Shown: positions 1 to 12,200 of the stretch, piece by piece
How the letters are laid out: the number at the start of each line of letters is the position of its first letter
How positions within the stretch are numbered: the stretch's first letter is position 1
Assembly (NCBI GenBank): GCA_940337035.1
Contig: CALNHX010007649.1
Location: 1-64,000 of the forward strand
DNA length: 64,000 nt
Source of the DNA: Agriotes lineatus
Lineage: Eukaryota > Arthropoda > Insecta > Coleoptera > Elateridae
Direction of reading: 5' to 3'
Made by a program: the position numbers and the translations under genes
The notes under the pieces: model-generated
Told to the model about the DNA's origin: nothing
The model's input: only the letters and a program-made list of their open reading frames with translations
Database searches by the model: none

Positions 1-1189
1 ACACACTTGTAGTCTGATGAATATTAAATTCTGTTTACTGTTACTGGTATATTATTTTTTTATCTTTGCTTACTACTTTTCATTAACCTGTTCGTGTTTT
101 TTTTATTTGGGCTGGGAGGTTAGAGACTTACCAGGTAGCTGGTAATTTGAGCTGGTAGCTGTGTTTTATGATTTAACAACGACTGGCGCCAGTTTGTATA
201 AAAGTCATGAAGTATTTTTTGCAATCTCAAGAAGCGCTGCCTGGTTCTTTTTCACACATATTCTGCCGAGGATTGAAGCTACCTAAAGGTGTGCTACCCT
301 TCGTTTAAGAGTGGTACAAGTTTGCTGAGAATTTCTTGTTGATGTTGATATAAAGAGAATTGAAATGGTGCTGTTTACTGTTGTAGTTGACCATATTTAT
401 TAATAAGGGTAAAATTTGAGTTGCAAGGAAAATTAATTTTATATTACTAGGCTGAACGCCATATAATAGCTGCGATTATTTAAACTACATTTATGTAATT
501 AAAAACACCTAGCCTTTCGGCCACCTAAGAAGGTAGCAGGTAGCAAGGAAGCAGCAAAACTAATAGAGCCAGCGCACCATGGAAATGAAACTTGTCAGAA
601 AACAAATATTTGTTGTTTTCTACCTTGATAGTTCAAATTTAGTTTTGAAAATTTTAACAGTTATTACACAATATTACAATAATTAGCAGGGAAACAGTGA
701 CATTTGACTAGTTTGAAGTTATATGTAGATTTTGTTCTGTCCGCTATCTGTGATCTAAATGTGATTTTTTTATTTCACTTAACATCAGACTTACGTTTTC
801 AACGATACATTTTGTTATTTATGACGTCACACAAAAAGATAATGTGTAGACTTTAATAAATATTTTAATGCCATTTCAAATTTTATCTAGTAGGCTTAGC
901 GGTGGTAGACTTTTTTTACTAATTACTTAATAAAGGGATTTGATTATTACAAGAGGTATGCGGCAAGTGCCTGTTGGGCAGTTGTGAAGAACATTACAAA
1001 GTGTAATTAATCGACTATGGAAAAAAATTTGAAAGGAATTCTGCATCAGAACGACGAGGACAAGGTTGAAAAAGATGTACTCTCTTGAAATAAAGCATCT
1101 TAAGGAGCTTGAATTGTGTTTTATGCTAAAACATGCATATCCAAAAGAAGAAGTTAAATTTAAAAGTATGAAGTAACATATAAAAAGAA
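1..1189. other. No gene recognised
   Basis: AT-rich sequence. The longest open frames are short, low in complexity and resemble no family I know. I see no RNA gene, terminal repeat or target duplication here. Confidence 0.5.
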
Positions 1190-1692
1190 AGTTCATTAAA
1201 AGGGCATTTTAAAAATATAAAAACATCCATATCTTTTAAAGATCCGAAATTATTAAGTTTGTAAATGTTGAGCATCCTGAATAGCATAAGTACTCACAGC
1301 AACTATTTTACAATCTAAAAGTAATTCACGAAAAAACCAATTGCTTGGTAACAATAAATTTCCTTCATTTAATTGTTTTCTGTTATTTACAGCAGCTGTC
1401 TGAAGTTCAGCATTTTTTGCATAGAATCGTTAATATCACCAAAACTTTGACGTTAGACTAGTACAACTTGATATCAAAATGACTAATATTTCAATATAAA
1501 ACTTTTAAGCTGCCTAAATATAAGGCATTTCATTAAAACAAATAGGTTTGATTTTCCACACGTTTTTAAGACCTGTATACTCAAAACTATGTTAGCACCA
1601 CCTTTGTACCTACAACTTTTATACAAGGGATACTTATGTAACTCTCATAGTTTTAGAAATATTTTCCACCCGCATGGTTGCCGGACCCTGTA
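1190..1692. repeat. Dispersed repeat family R, copy 1
   Basis: This stretch aligns by eye with 4385-4830. Shared landmarks in the same order are a GTAAATGTTGAGCA block, an AATCGTTAATATC block, a TTTCAATATAAAACTTTTAA block, and a TAACTCTCATAG block near the right end. A shorter part resembles 9470-9560 inside the CSP intron. The right end reads GGACCCTGTATG, a form of the CCCTGTATA motif that ends several repeats here. No coding capacity is visible. It is probably a non-autonomous transposon or an old 3' fragment. Confidence 0.55.
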
Positions 1693-1782
1693 TGTACAGG
1701 GTGGCCATTTAGTGCGCCGGTCTCTGATTACGCCTTTACCTTTTTACCGATCAAAAGTTAGAGTAGGGAGATCCTAATGGGA

Positions 1783-3193
1783 TTGAAGGGGGCACATTGT
1801 AAAATTATTTTGACGTATACAGGGTGTCCCAAAAAAGTTTGACTTAAAAAATTAGTATTTTTTAAATGGAACACATTGTATTTCTTTACGGCTATTCAAG
1901 TCCCTATAGGTTCTACGTTTAACTCTATCTTATCTTTTAATTTGCATGCAGCGGTTTTAAATTATGAACGTTTCTAGGATTTTTTGTCAATATCAAGCTT
2001 TCATTTAAAACATAATATTTTTACCACTTTTGAATATTTCTTACCTAAAAATTGAGGGGGTAATCATCTATGCTACAAAAGTGCTAAAGTTTCATAAAAA
2101 CGTGATATTTCAATACATTCAAAATACCGATTCAAAGTTCAATATCTTCAATTTTTATTTTCTCATTTTTTTTTAAATGAATACCCTATATTTTATTACA
2201 CGAATAAATAGAGCCTTAAATTTCCTTTATTTTGAACCCAACATGTTGTACTTTAATCTAAAATTGTTTGAGAAATTAAGCTTTTAATAAAACATTACGA
2301 TAAATGTGTACAATTTGGCGAATGGTTTATAATAGTGCTGGTAAAAAACTGATTTGACGGTTAACCGGCTTTAGTTTAACATATGTTTTTTCATAAATCG
2401 AACACCGGCAAACCGGTTAACCAATATTTTAATTTTAAACCTTTTAAAGAACCGGTTTGTAAATCTGTTTAAGAAACTGTTTGCAAACCGGTTGACGAAG
2501 CGGTTTGAAAATCTGTTTATAAACAGGATTCAAATCGATTTATGAGACGGTTTTAAAACCGATTCATTAATTATTTTAAAATTTTGTTCTTAATAATAAA
2601 GATGCGATTGTATAGCATCCATATTTTATAAGTATAATCAATTTACGTTTGTTAGAGCAGTTTATAAATAGTATTTACAAACAAATTTAGAAACCGGTTT
2701 TTAAACAGGTTTACAAAACTGTTTATGAACCGGGAAACGGCAAATTGGTTTTTTTACCAGCACTATCAAAAATCATGCGACAAATAGTACACATTTATCG
2801 TGATTTTTTACTAAAAGTTTTTTCTGAAACACTCTTTACATTGAAGTGGGGTTGGGGTCAAAATATAAGAAATGTAAGGCTCTATTTGTTCCTGTAATAA
2901 AATATATAAAAAATATTTAAAAAATTTAGAAACTAAAGATTGATGATATTGAAATTTGAACCAGTATTTTGAACACCCTGCATTGAAATATCTCGTTTTT
3001 ATGAAACATTAGAATTTTTGTATCCTAAATAATAACTGCTTCAGCTGTCAGGGAACAAATATTCAAAAGTGGGAAAAATGTGACGAAGTAAATGAAAACT
3101 TGATATTAACAAAAAAATACTAAAAACGTCCATAAGTTGTAAAAGTAAACGTGTTCCATTTATGTTAAAATATATGTCAAAATAATGTGCCGC
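1783..3193. repeat. Large foldback element (inverted arms)
   Basis: The left arm, about 1783-2333, is an imperfect inverted copy of the right arm, about 2765-3193. Landmarks read GGCACATT, TGGAACAC, ATATCAAG, CACTTTTGAATATT, GTTTCATAAAAACG, AATAGAGCCTTA and CGATAAATGTGTAC, in that order going inward from each end. The arms have drifted by roughly a fifth by eye, so the structure is old. The centre (2334-2764) is a separate terminal-repeat element. No reading frame of note is present. Confidence 0.75.
2334..2764. mobile_element. Small TIR element with AACCGGTTT motif array
   Basis: The element begins AGTGCTGGTAAAAAA and ends with the inverse, TTTTTTACCAGCACT. Inside it, variants of AACCGGTTT followed by a short A/T-rich spacer recur about a dozen times in both orientations (2358-2575 and 2690-2750). 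The motif is itself a palindrome. The array looks like repeated binding sites for a transposase, but that is inference. It has no coding capacity. Confidence 0.65.
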
Positions 3194-3439
3194 TACATAA
3201 AACGTAGGAAATTTTATTTTGTTTCATTTCATATAAGTTCAACATTTACGAAAAATTTATATCTTTCGGGTAATTTTAGAAAAACTAAAAAAAATCGGTT
3301 TTTTACACCGTTTTTGATTTAAAAAACGTGTTTCCGGTCAAAATGTTTGTTGACAAACCTGATATTTGTATACAGCGACCCAAAAATATATAGGAACCAA
3401 ATATCAAAACTCCACCAAAACTTTCCCCTATTCACCCTT

Positions 3440-3840
3440 TTTGAGCACCATTTGACTGGACTGTTAGAGAAACCTTAATCAAACTTTTTATCAGAAAATA
3501 ACTGCAAGCGTGAGACCAGTTATGACATATAGTGCAGAAACCAGGGCTGATACAAATTATGAGAACTACAGAAATGAAAACCTTAAGAACAACACAAGGG
3601 AAAACTTTAAGAAATAGATGCAGAAATGAAGATATACAACAGAGCTGTAAAATACAAGATATAAAAAGACATACGAAAACGTAGAAAATACTGGCACATC
3701 GAACGAATGAATGAATATAGGTTAGTGAAACGAGAAAAATAGGACAACCCACAGTGCAAGACAGCACCAGGAAGACCATTAAAATGTTGGAAAGAATGTT
3801 GGACGTCGAAAGAAGGGGAGGCATAAGAAGAAAATAGAGG
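3440..3840 (+). pseudogene. LINE ORF2 C-terminal fragment
   Basis: The + strand translation, across several frames, gives RPVMTYSAETRAD, then RNENLKNNTREN, then YWHIERMNEYRLVKRE and APGRPLKCWKECW. This order, from the region just after the reverse transcriptase through the basic GRP..RW tail, is typical of the 3' third of Jockey/R1-related non-LTR retrotransposon ORF2. Stops and frameshifts separate the pieces, so it is dead. The RT catalytic part is absent, as expected for a 5'-truncated copy. Confidence 0.6.
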
Positions 3841-3924
3841 CAAGAAGCCTACCCCGAAAGAGAAAAAAGAAGTAATCAAAGACCGGCTCACTAAATGAAA
3901 CAACTGTATACGCACTACAAGCCT

Positions 3925-4347
3925 AGAACTCTCATGGTATGGTTAGCTATTTGCGCCCATTCTTTCCTATTCCAGGCGTTTGCTTCCTCTGCTTTGCATA
4001 CTTTCTATGGAGCTCTAGCGTTGTCCATGACCCAATCATTTTAATCTCTTTGCGTTCACAGTAGTGTTGGTTTTTCATACAGTTTCTGGTTGCTACCCCT
4101 TTCCCATTGCCCATCCACTTTTTGTGCTCCGTACATTTTTCTTAGAATTTTCCGCTCCCAAAATTTGTTCCTCTTTACGTAGTGACCACACCTCACACGC
4201 GTACATCACTGTAGGCCTTATTATCGTTTTGTACACGCTAACTTCCGTCGCTCTTGAAAACACTGTGCTCGCAGGCGGACAGATAGCCGGAATATTGAGA
4301 ACAACATGTTTTTCATTATCTAGGGACTTTTTAACCTTTAACTTCAC
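3925..4347 (-). pseudogene. LINE ORF2 C-terminal fragment, minus strand
   Basis: Minus-strand translation contains SVYKTIIRPTVMYACEVWSL followed by RKEEQILGAENSKKN. This is the block that follows the reverse transcriptase in many non-LTR retrotransposon ORF2 proteins (usual form Y.T.IRP...Y..E.W.L). Downstream, in other frames, a NRKEWAQIA-like stretch continues the C-terminus to about 3925. Frame changes show it is not functional. It faces the fragment at 3440-3840 in opposite orientation, but the two differ in sequence and look like independent insertions. Confidence 0.6.
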
Positions 4348-4384
4348 GCATCGACAAAATTATTCAATTTAGGGGTACGAAGTA

Positions 4385-4830
4385 AGCTATCAAAATAAAG
4401 CTCATTGAAAGGAAATTTCAAAAATATGTAAAACGTTCCATTTAAAAAAAATCTAAATTATTAGGTTAGGAAATGTTGAGCACCCTGTATAGCATTAATA
4501 TCCACAGCCACCATTTCACACTCAAAAGGTAACTTACGAAGAACATTTTTTTACATGAAATCGTTAATATCTCCAAAACGGTTGACTTTAGTTGCATTAA
4601 AATTATTAGTATTTCAACACAAAACCTTTAAGTTTAATAAATAATCGGCACTCTATTTAAAAAAGTAAGTATGGTTCGTCACGTTTTTTAAACCATCCTT
4701 TGTAATCATACATATTTTAGTGCACTACCTTCGTATATACAACTTTTACATAAGCTATTTTTATGTCACTCTCATAGCTTTAGAAATATCTTCTACCTCT
4801 ACCTGGTTCAGGGCTCTGTATATTGAGGTT
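4385..4830. repeat. Dispersed repeat family R, copy 2
   Basis: Diverged copy of 1190-1692 in the same orientation, sharing the landmark blocks listed there. It ends CAGGGCTCTGTATA. No coding potential is visible. Confidence 0.55.
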
Positions 4831-4992
4831 TTGATATTTGAACTTTCACAGAAGATATTTGAACTTATTCAATTATTCTCATAATAAAGGTATGCACACT
4901 AAATTGATTTTTGTATCATTCAGAAGAAAACTAGAAAACAAATTAGCAGTTATTCTCAGGCATATTTCCATAATCCTGGTACCACTTCGTTC

Positions 4993-5810
4993 GGTATTTC
5001 GCCACACTAAAAAATGAAAAATATTAAAACATGAACGTTTCGAAAAACAAATCTACTTCCGTTTACAACAATTATTAACCAATTAAATTAAAAATGAACT
5101 AAGAAAACTTCTATCAGCGTTTTTACGTTAGAGCGAAAGTTGTTCCCTCTAATAATGAATTCTTCAAAAAGGAGACAGAACTTATTAGAGATGTTTTAAA
5201 AGATAACGGTTATCCAGAGATTCTTGTTCGAAACATTTTCGATACATGAAACATGCATATACAGAGAAATGGCACTCAAAAATACAACACACTTACTGTA
5301 CCTTATATTCCAGGCATGTGTGACAAAATTAAACAAATTGGAAATAGGTTTAACGTTAGAACGATATTCAAAACTATGAATGTGATCCTTACAAAAACGA
5401 AAGCGTTCAACGAAGTACAACATTCAAAGAATTGTGTATATAGTATTCCTTGTGAATGCGGAAAATACTATATCGGTGAAACATCAAGGCATTTAGAAGT
5501 CAACTAGAAGTACAATTAAAGCGATTACCTACGTATATTTTACTGAGCAAAGAAGAATGCGTACCACACATACAGTTGATTTAAATACTAGTTGGCTATC
5601 CATTCTAAAAAGATATAACAAGTAGTCGGCTGTCAGTTTCAGTCTATTTAATGTGAGGTTAGTCGCACTTTGATAGCTCTCCAGTTAAATAAGCTAAGTT
5701 CTCCTAGTTGATTTTTAATTTTATTAGTTAACAGCTGCAAACAGAAGTAGATTTGTCGTCCTAAACGCTCATGTTCTAATATTTTTCATTTTGTACTATG
5801 GCGAAATACC
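4993..5810 (+). mobile_element. Penelope-like element fragment with inverted flanking repeats
   Basis: A coding relic of a Penelope-like retroelement (5149-5507) sits between two inverted copies of the same sequence, 4993-5110 and 5696-5810. The arms share GGTATTTCGCC, AAAATGAAAAATATT, ACATGA(A/G)CGTTT and AAATCTACTTC on opposite strands. Penelope-like elements are known to carry terminal repeats that may lie in direct or inverted orientation, so the arms fit. The total is only about 0.8 kb, so most of the RT is missing. Confidence 0.7.
5149..5507 (+). pseudogene. Penelope-like RT end and GIY-YIG endonuclease, partial
   Basis: The upstream frame gives FFKKETELIRDVLKDNGYPE and then a stop. 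The next frame (from 5253) gives TVPYIPGMCDKIKQIGNRF and then CVYSIPCECGKYYIGETSR. The first pieces match the region after the reverse transcriptase of Penelope-like elements. The last is the start of the GIY-YIG endonuclease, with the YIGET core and the preceding Cys-rich CxC. The frame stops shortly after the YIG motif, so most of the endonuclease is lost. Stops and a frame change mark it as dead. Confidence 0.75.
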
Positions 5811-5861
5811 CAAAAAAAAATTATTATTGAAGAGCCCCAAAAAAGTTTCAGAGATATTTAC

Positions 5862-6121
5862 ATGATATGTTTTATTTGACTTTTTCCACTGTCTAGGGTG
5901 TATATCACACAAGGTTTCGGAAGTTTTGATCTACTCCCGCCTTCAGGTGTTTCTGGTTAGTCCTGAGAAGGACTGATATTGTAAGTTTTTCTACGTAAAC
6001 TCGTGCCTCCCCCGGGGTTTGAACCTGGGACCTGAAGACGGGAGTAGATTAAAACTCCCGAAACGTTGTATGATACCTATACACCCTAAACAGTGGAAAA
6101 TGTTCGATAAAATATATCATA
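5862..6121. mobile_element. Foldback MITE with tRNA-like loop
   Basis: Arms of about 90 bp are inverted copies: TCCACTGTCTAGGGTGTAT, GTTTCGG and ATCTACTCCCG on the left mirror the right. The loop holds CCCCGGGGTTTGAACCTGGG, which on the minus strand reads like a Pol III B box (GGTTCAAACCC). It lies about 270 bp upstream of the CSP start codon. Either it is a MITE that captured a tRNA-derived piece, or the resemblance is chance. Confidence 0.7.
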
Positions 6122-6330
6122 ATAGACCACAGCCAAAAAATGACATTCAGAGAACAGATATTTACATAACCAAATAAGCTTGAGATGACTAACAAACATT
6201 TTTAAAAAATAAACTGGAACAAACTGCTTCGGCTTCCTGAGATAAAATTCAACACCAACTATAGAAACAACGTAGTGTGGCTACAAGAATGCTAATTAGG
6301 CATGTACAAGGACCATGATCTTCCACCTCC

Positions 6331-6337
6331 CATATAT
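6331..6337 (+). promoter_or_regulatory. Possible TATA-like box of the CSP gene
   Basis: CATATAT lies about 50 bp upstream of the CSP ATG, a reasonable distance for a short leader. The start context is A at -3 and G at +4. No initiator is obvious, so this is weak. Confidence 0.25.
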
Positions 6338-6386
6338 GCAGAACGCCACCGACAACAAAATAGTGAGTCTCAAACTTTCGTGAACT

Positions 6387-6606
6387 ATGGATAAAATTAC
6401 GTTAGTGTTAACGATCTGCATTGCAGTTCCTGTTGTCCTATGTGCGGAAAGTAAATACTCATCTATAATTGAGGGCGGTCATTACCACACCAAGTATGAC
6501 TATGTGGATATTGACGATGTGTACAAACACCGAAGATTGGTTTATTACTATGTAAGATGCTTGATCAACAGGGGACCCTGTGCTCCCGAAACTGCAGATT
6601 TAAAAC
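6387..6606 (+). CDS. Chemosensory protein (CSP/OS-D family), exon 1
   Basis: Exon 1 encodes 73 residues plus the first base of codon 74. Residues 1-20 form a signal peptide (hydrophobic run ending VVLCA), so the product should be secreted. The family signature follows: YDYVDIDDVYKHRRLVYYY, then C58-x6-C65 in RCLINRGPCAPE. The exon ends AAAC/GTAAGT, a strong donor in phase 1 just after a Lys, the conserved intron position in insect CSP genes. Joined to exon 2 the cysteine spacing is C-x6-C-x18-C-x2-C, exactly the family pattern. CSPs are small soluble alpha-helical carriers of hydrophobic ligands in sensory and other tissues. The ligand cannot be told from sequence. The ATG at 6387 is the only sensible start. 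Confidence 0.92.
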
Positions 6607-7949
6607 GTAAGTAATTTTATTATAAGGTTACAGTAGGTATGAGTAGATTGTTAGAATTTGAATTGAATCATGGACTTGAAAAGTTCTTTGAACGCTCCTT
6701 CAAGGCTTGTGGTGTAATTTTTGTAACAGAATTTATTATATTACTGTAGTGTGCGATAGGTTCACCAATAATCATCCGTTTTAATTAAACACAATAACAG
6801 TTTACAGTATGATTAAATATATACTCTACTACTCGCATAAGATAACATAATTATTTCGTTTGAACCTAATTGCTGCTTTTCTGCTGCAACTAACATTATT
6901 TACGATGTCAAGGATACAAGAAACAGTGTAGCAAATTACATTTCACTTTTGAGGCTACCTTCATGATAGCTAAAGATGGTTTAGTTAATCACAACTTCAA
7001 TTAATGATACAAACATGAAGTATTTACTAATTTTAGTTAATAGTTGAAAAAGTAAAAATAAAAAAGGTACAGTACTGTGAAGATAATATACATAAAAAAC
7101 AATGGTTTAGAAATTTAAGTACATTAAATAATGCATTGCAATAATGTGCTTTAACTATAGGAAACTGCTCTAAATAAACATTTTTATACGTAAAGTTTCT
7201 ATACAGTAAAAAGTGACTTTAACATTAGATTTGGTAAATTAAAATCTTTGGTGAAAGAAACAAAAATTTTACAAAATAATTCTATAACTTTATAGTGTGT
7301 TCTAGAAATAACTTCTGTAAAAATAAAATTGTTTAAAAAATATTAAAACTACTAAATTTAAGACAATTTTATAGACAAAGTGTTATGAACATAACAAACA
7401 TTTTGAAAATAAAATAAACACGGTAAAAATTAATTAATACATTCCTCACAGAAAAACTAAATAACCAAATATAATAGTTAAAAATATCACAAATTCCAGT
7501 CTAGACACATGCCTAGGGCTATCGGAGAACATAATATGTAAAAAGTAATAGCTTTATATTTCTGAGTAAACAGAAATATAAAAAACATATAAAAATATTG
7601 TTGAAAGGTCGAGAAAAGAATTTTCTATTTTTTCCACCTTAACTGAAGGCTTAATCAACAAATTATATTTATTGCGTAATTAGATCGCAGCAAATGCTAT
7701 CATAAAATAATTTTAACGAAAAGGATTCATCTACGATAGCTTTTAAAATTGACTTTTATTTGGCTGTTTTAAGTTTATAAAGCGACTGATTAATAACATG
7801 ATTTCATTACTCACGTAGTTAGTAGCATCATAGTTAAAATTTTTAACCACGCAAAATTACGATCAGTTACTTAGTGAAGTATTTCTTATCAAGGTGAACC
7901 TGTTATTTAATGTAGTAGTCCCAATTTATATTCACATATAATCTCATAA

Positions 7950-8071
7950 GAGCATTAATTCTTTCCGGAAAATTTTTTGAGTGCTTTCCAACAGCCCGAG
8001 CGGGAGGCGATGGCAAATTAAGACGTTGTTGGAATGTACGAAAAATAATTTCCGGATATGAATTAATGCTC
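7950..8071. repeat. Foldback with CpG-rich loop
   Basis: GAGCATTAATTC plus TTTCCGGAAA on the left mirrors AATTTCCGG and GAATTAATGCTC on the right. The loop, CCCGAGCGGGAGGCGATGGC, is GC-rich in an AT-rich intron. It is one of five structures in the window with this layout. Confidence 0.7.
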
Positions 8072-9280
8072 GAATGCAGATTCTGTAAGAAAATCGTAAC
8101 GACACAAACCCTAAAAAGAAGTAATGTTTACCTACAAAAAATTTCCAATAAATTTTGTTGTCTTGGTTACACCTCGTGAACTAATTTTTCTATTGGTCAT
8201 TAATGAGTGTCGTACGATTTTCAGATGAATTTTACTTAGGCACGATCTGCCAAAGTATTACTAAAGATTAGCTTTACGCAATTGTATCGTAAATAACTAT
8301 TAAAAATACTTTGTGAGTTGAATGACGGATTAAGTTCAAATTAGTTATAAAAAATAAATTATATTGTACAAAAGCTGTATAATTTTGTTTAGAATATATT
8401 CTTTCTTTTAAGGGAATATGTAAAGATATACTAAAATATTATATTTTATGTTTAACTACCTCAAAATTTTATATTTCACTAATTTTAATTTCTTTAATAG
8501 AACATCCTGTCTATATTTTTTTAAATTTCATTTTAATGAGCTTTCTTCTAGTGTCTTATTTGATATCCTTAAATTTAACAATATTTCAGATATTCGATTT
8601 TGAATATAAAATTTATTAGCACCTTAAAATGTTTTTTCTACGATTGTATCAAAAGTAACTACTTTTTACAGCTTCTATTGTCAAGAGTGACTGTTTATAT
8701 CACTTTTAATTTTTAGGTGCGTAAGGTACTTGTTAATGTGTCTGTGCGTTTCTTTTTTGAATTTATTAAACTACAGAGTCGTATAGAAAATGAAGAAATA
8801 AAATAGGAATATCTGAAGAACCATTGTCTCGTCTCGCAAAGTACATGTACAAAATGCCGGAAAAATAAAGACTTTCTCCTTAATCAAAATATTGTTGAAT
8901 ATATAAAAAACAAAATTGACAATTTAGCTTGTTTGTACGTTCGATTGTCTTTAGCGACTAGAAGAAATTTATGTGTAGTTATTTTGTTTCTTTACCTAAT
9001 TTCATTGGCTATTAGATTTAACTTACTCTTGCACATTTAGTTTTGTTTTTCGTGTTTGTTGATTCTTTTGCCAACAATAACTGGCTGTTTATTTTTTAAA
9101 CCTAGTTTTTGTTGTGTTCGGAGAGTTCAAGTGTTTAAATTATCATTTTAACGCCGCTTGTTTTGTTGTTCCTCTAAATAAACCATATTAAGATGTTAAC
9201 ATTGCCTTTAGCGTTCAATATCTGAAACCCGAATATCTGAAAATGATATGGAATAAAACATAATTAACCTAATTACGCGG

Positions 9281-12200
9281 CATTTTCTAAAATACTAAGA
9301 TATACAAATTGGCCAATTTTTTTAAATCCTAAATTACTAAATTTAGAAGTTTTGATGACCCCGCAAGCATTACTATCCAGAGCTACAGTAGTTCACAAAA
9401 ACATAATTCTACGGTAAAATCGTAGAACGTAAAATCCTTCAAATCTACAAGTTAACTTGAAACGCACACTTTATATTAAAATGATATTACATTTTGACGC
9501 AAAACTTTTAAACTGTCTAAATTTATAGCATTTTATTAAAAAAAGTAACATTTAAATATTATAAATTACTAAAATCTGCATAACAGACTCCGATGAAATG
9601 ATTGTCAAAATTAGATAATAACTAAATTACGTAATCATATTGAAACACTGAAGTATGATAAATCGTTTATGTTGTTAAAGTGCCATATAAAAACATAATA
9701 TAACAAAAACAAAAACTTTTAATGAAGTTGTAAATTTATTTTAGCTTTTTATTTATTTAATTATTTTATATTTATTTAGGATACATATACGATTGCTCCC
9801 AATATAGTATGTTATTTTTTTACAAAAATATTAGTAAATTTTAAGTATATACAGAGCGCCATAGCTATAGACAATACTACAACACTAATATACGTTAATT
9901 TATAAATTTAGTTTTTAGTGGTTCTTAATGATATTTTGGGAAACAGTAAAACGTCGATATCCAAACAATGAGCATTTGACAATCTTGACATTTGACTTAG
10001 TGAAGAATTCATAGAACACTTGGTGTTTCAAACCGTTATAGAAAACAGATTTCTTAATTCCCGTGCGCGAGTATTAGTGTTTATAAGAGATAGTAGCACA
10101 GGGCTATACATTTTATCATGAAGTAATGCAAAGTTAAAATATCAGTAATAACTTTTTCGTTCCCAAGAAACAATATGTTGAATTTTCTGCAAACAGAAAA
10201 CCAACCACTATTTTTTTGCAACCAAGATATTTTAAAAATTTATTTTGTATTCCTTCGAACCTATTGTATTGAGGATTCAAAATGCAAGACGTAAAGTTTA
10301 CGTGTTATGTGCCAAGTCCTTCGAATGATTTCCTCACGTCGTGAAACACATTCACTTTCTATAATACTCTATGAAGCTGAATCATTCAATTTTTCTGAAT
10401 GCAAAGGTCGATACTACACAAAAGACTGACTGCATCATTTCTGCATTGTTCATAATTGAGAAGTTAAAATTAGTTTGTAATTATTTGTTCTCCTCATAAG
10501 TACATGACAATCAGATTACACCTGCTTCCAAAGAAGAAACCCAGATTTTGAATTTTCTGTGAAAATCAACTAACAAGTAGGTGTTATGAAAAATAGTTTT
10601 ACTGCCTGATCTGCGTCGCGACACTTATGTTTTATCCACTAGCGGTTCGTGGATAATAATACTAGCATCTAGGAATGAGTTATATCGAATATCAGCCAAA
10701 TGGATTCAAACGTTCTGATGTTAAAAGCAAAATTGATTTTTGCTAAAGCTTTGAATCCATGTTAATATATTTTAGAAACAAGCTCTGTACTCAACCCAAT
10801 GATTCATAATAATACAATTGCAAGATGCAAAATTCAAATTTACACGCCTATTGTAGTCAGTCTTAGAAAATCACCATGCCATTTAAATTGGATTATATTG
10901 ACAACTGCATAAAAGTAATCTAAAAACTTCGTACCCATGTCTTAAATAATGGGTCGATAACGTATTTCTTGTTATTAATTTCACGAGCCAAAAGAGGTTT
11001 GATATTTCTTTGTACCTTTTCAGAAATAATAATATACTTTTTAAAACCATTCTTGAATGTCTACTTTTAGGAAATTGTAGGTTGGTCACTCATTAACTGC
11101 CTTTAAATAATAAGGTGCAGTATCCATTACTACAATACACCTACCATCTAATGCAGCCCTTGCTGGAAGAAATTGATTTTGCATCAATTTCTTCAGATTT
11201 CGTCATTCAAACTGTTGTAACACTTTTTCTAATTTTGTTATATAAAAATTAAACTACCACCAAGTATCGCCCAGATCAGTCTTGTAAAACAGTAAATCGT
11301 CTTCCCCCATTTTAGAATTTTCTGGATTTTCTGGAAGTGGGAAAGGGGATACGAGACTAAGTATTCACCATTCTGAACTGAAACCAATTTCATGTAAATA
11401 CATCAACTAAACTTTTCATTTCTATTATGGTATTGTAAATACTTTTTCAATTCTTTAAAACAATAATCCGCTAAATGTCTTCGTTTTACCTTTTTGCATT
11501 AGTACTTGTAACACTTCCATCTATAGACTCATTAGTATTTATTTTTTTATACGGTATGGTATCTAGATATCTAAAAAAGCATTTCAATTAAATTATAAAG
11601 TTTAATGGTAAATACTAACTAACTAACTGATTCATACCACAAGAATGTCTGCCTACAAATGCTACTTCCGTGTTTTGAATTGCGTTTACTTGTGTTTCTC
11701 TACAACCACTACTGTAAGTGATCAAAATTGTACAACTTACAAGTTGTGTAAACATGTTCCTACTCACAGCGTGCGTAAAGTGGGTCGATCGCTCGATTAG
11801 GGATTTAGTGACTTATTATGATGGTAGTAACAATGCTTGTTCCCTTTGCTTACTGTAGTTATGTATATTTTATAGTTGTTTGTACGAAGCGGTGCAAGGC
11901 TGTGACTCTAGCCGCCTAATTTTTAAGGTGGTGTGACCGTAATGATTTGACAGTCAATAAAACATTTCTTTTTCATTTAACGAAATGAGTGTGGTCGTAG
12001 AAACTTTTCCAGTCGTGCGTAATATGTCATTTACAACTCTTATTACGTAACATACTATTACGAAAGTTTCAATTCAAAGCCAAAAAGCCAAAAATACCTT
12101 ATTGTTAGTTTTGTTAATCGTAGACAAAGTGTGCGACAACGTATTTGTTCTATAACAGGGTACGAACAGATCGTTGTGCCCTCTCACTTTAAAGTAATTT

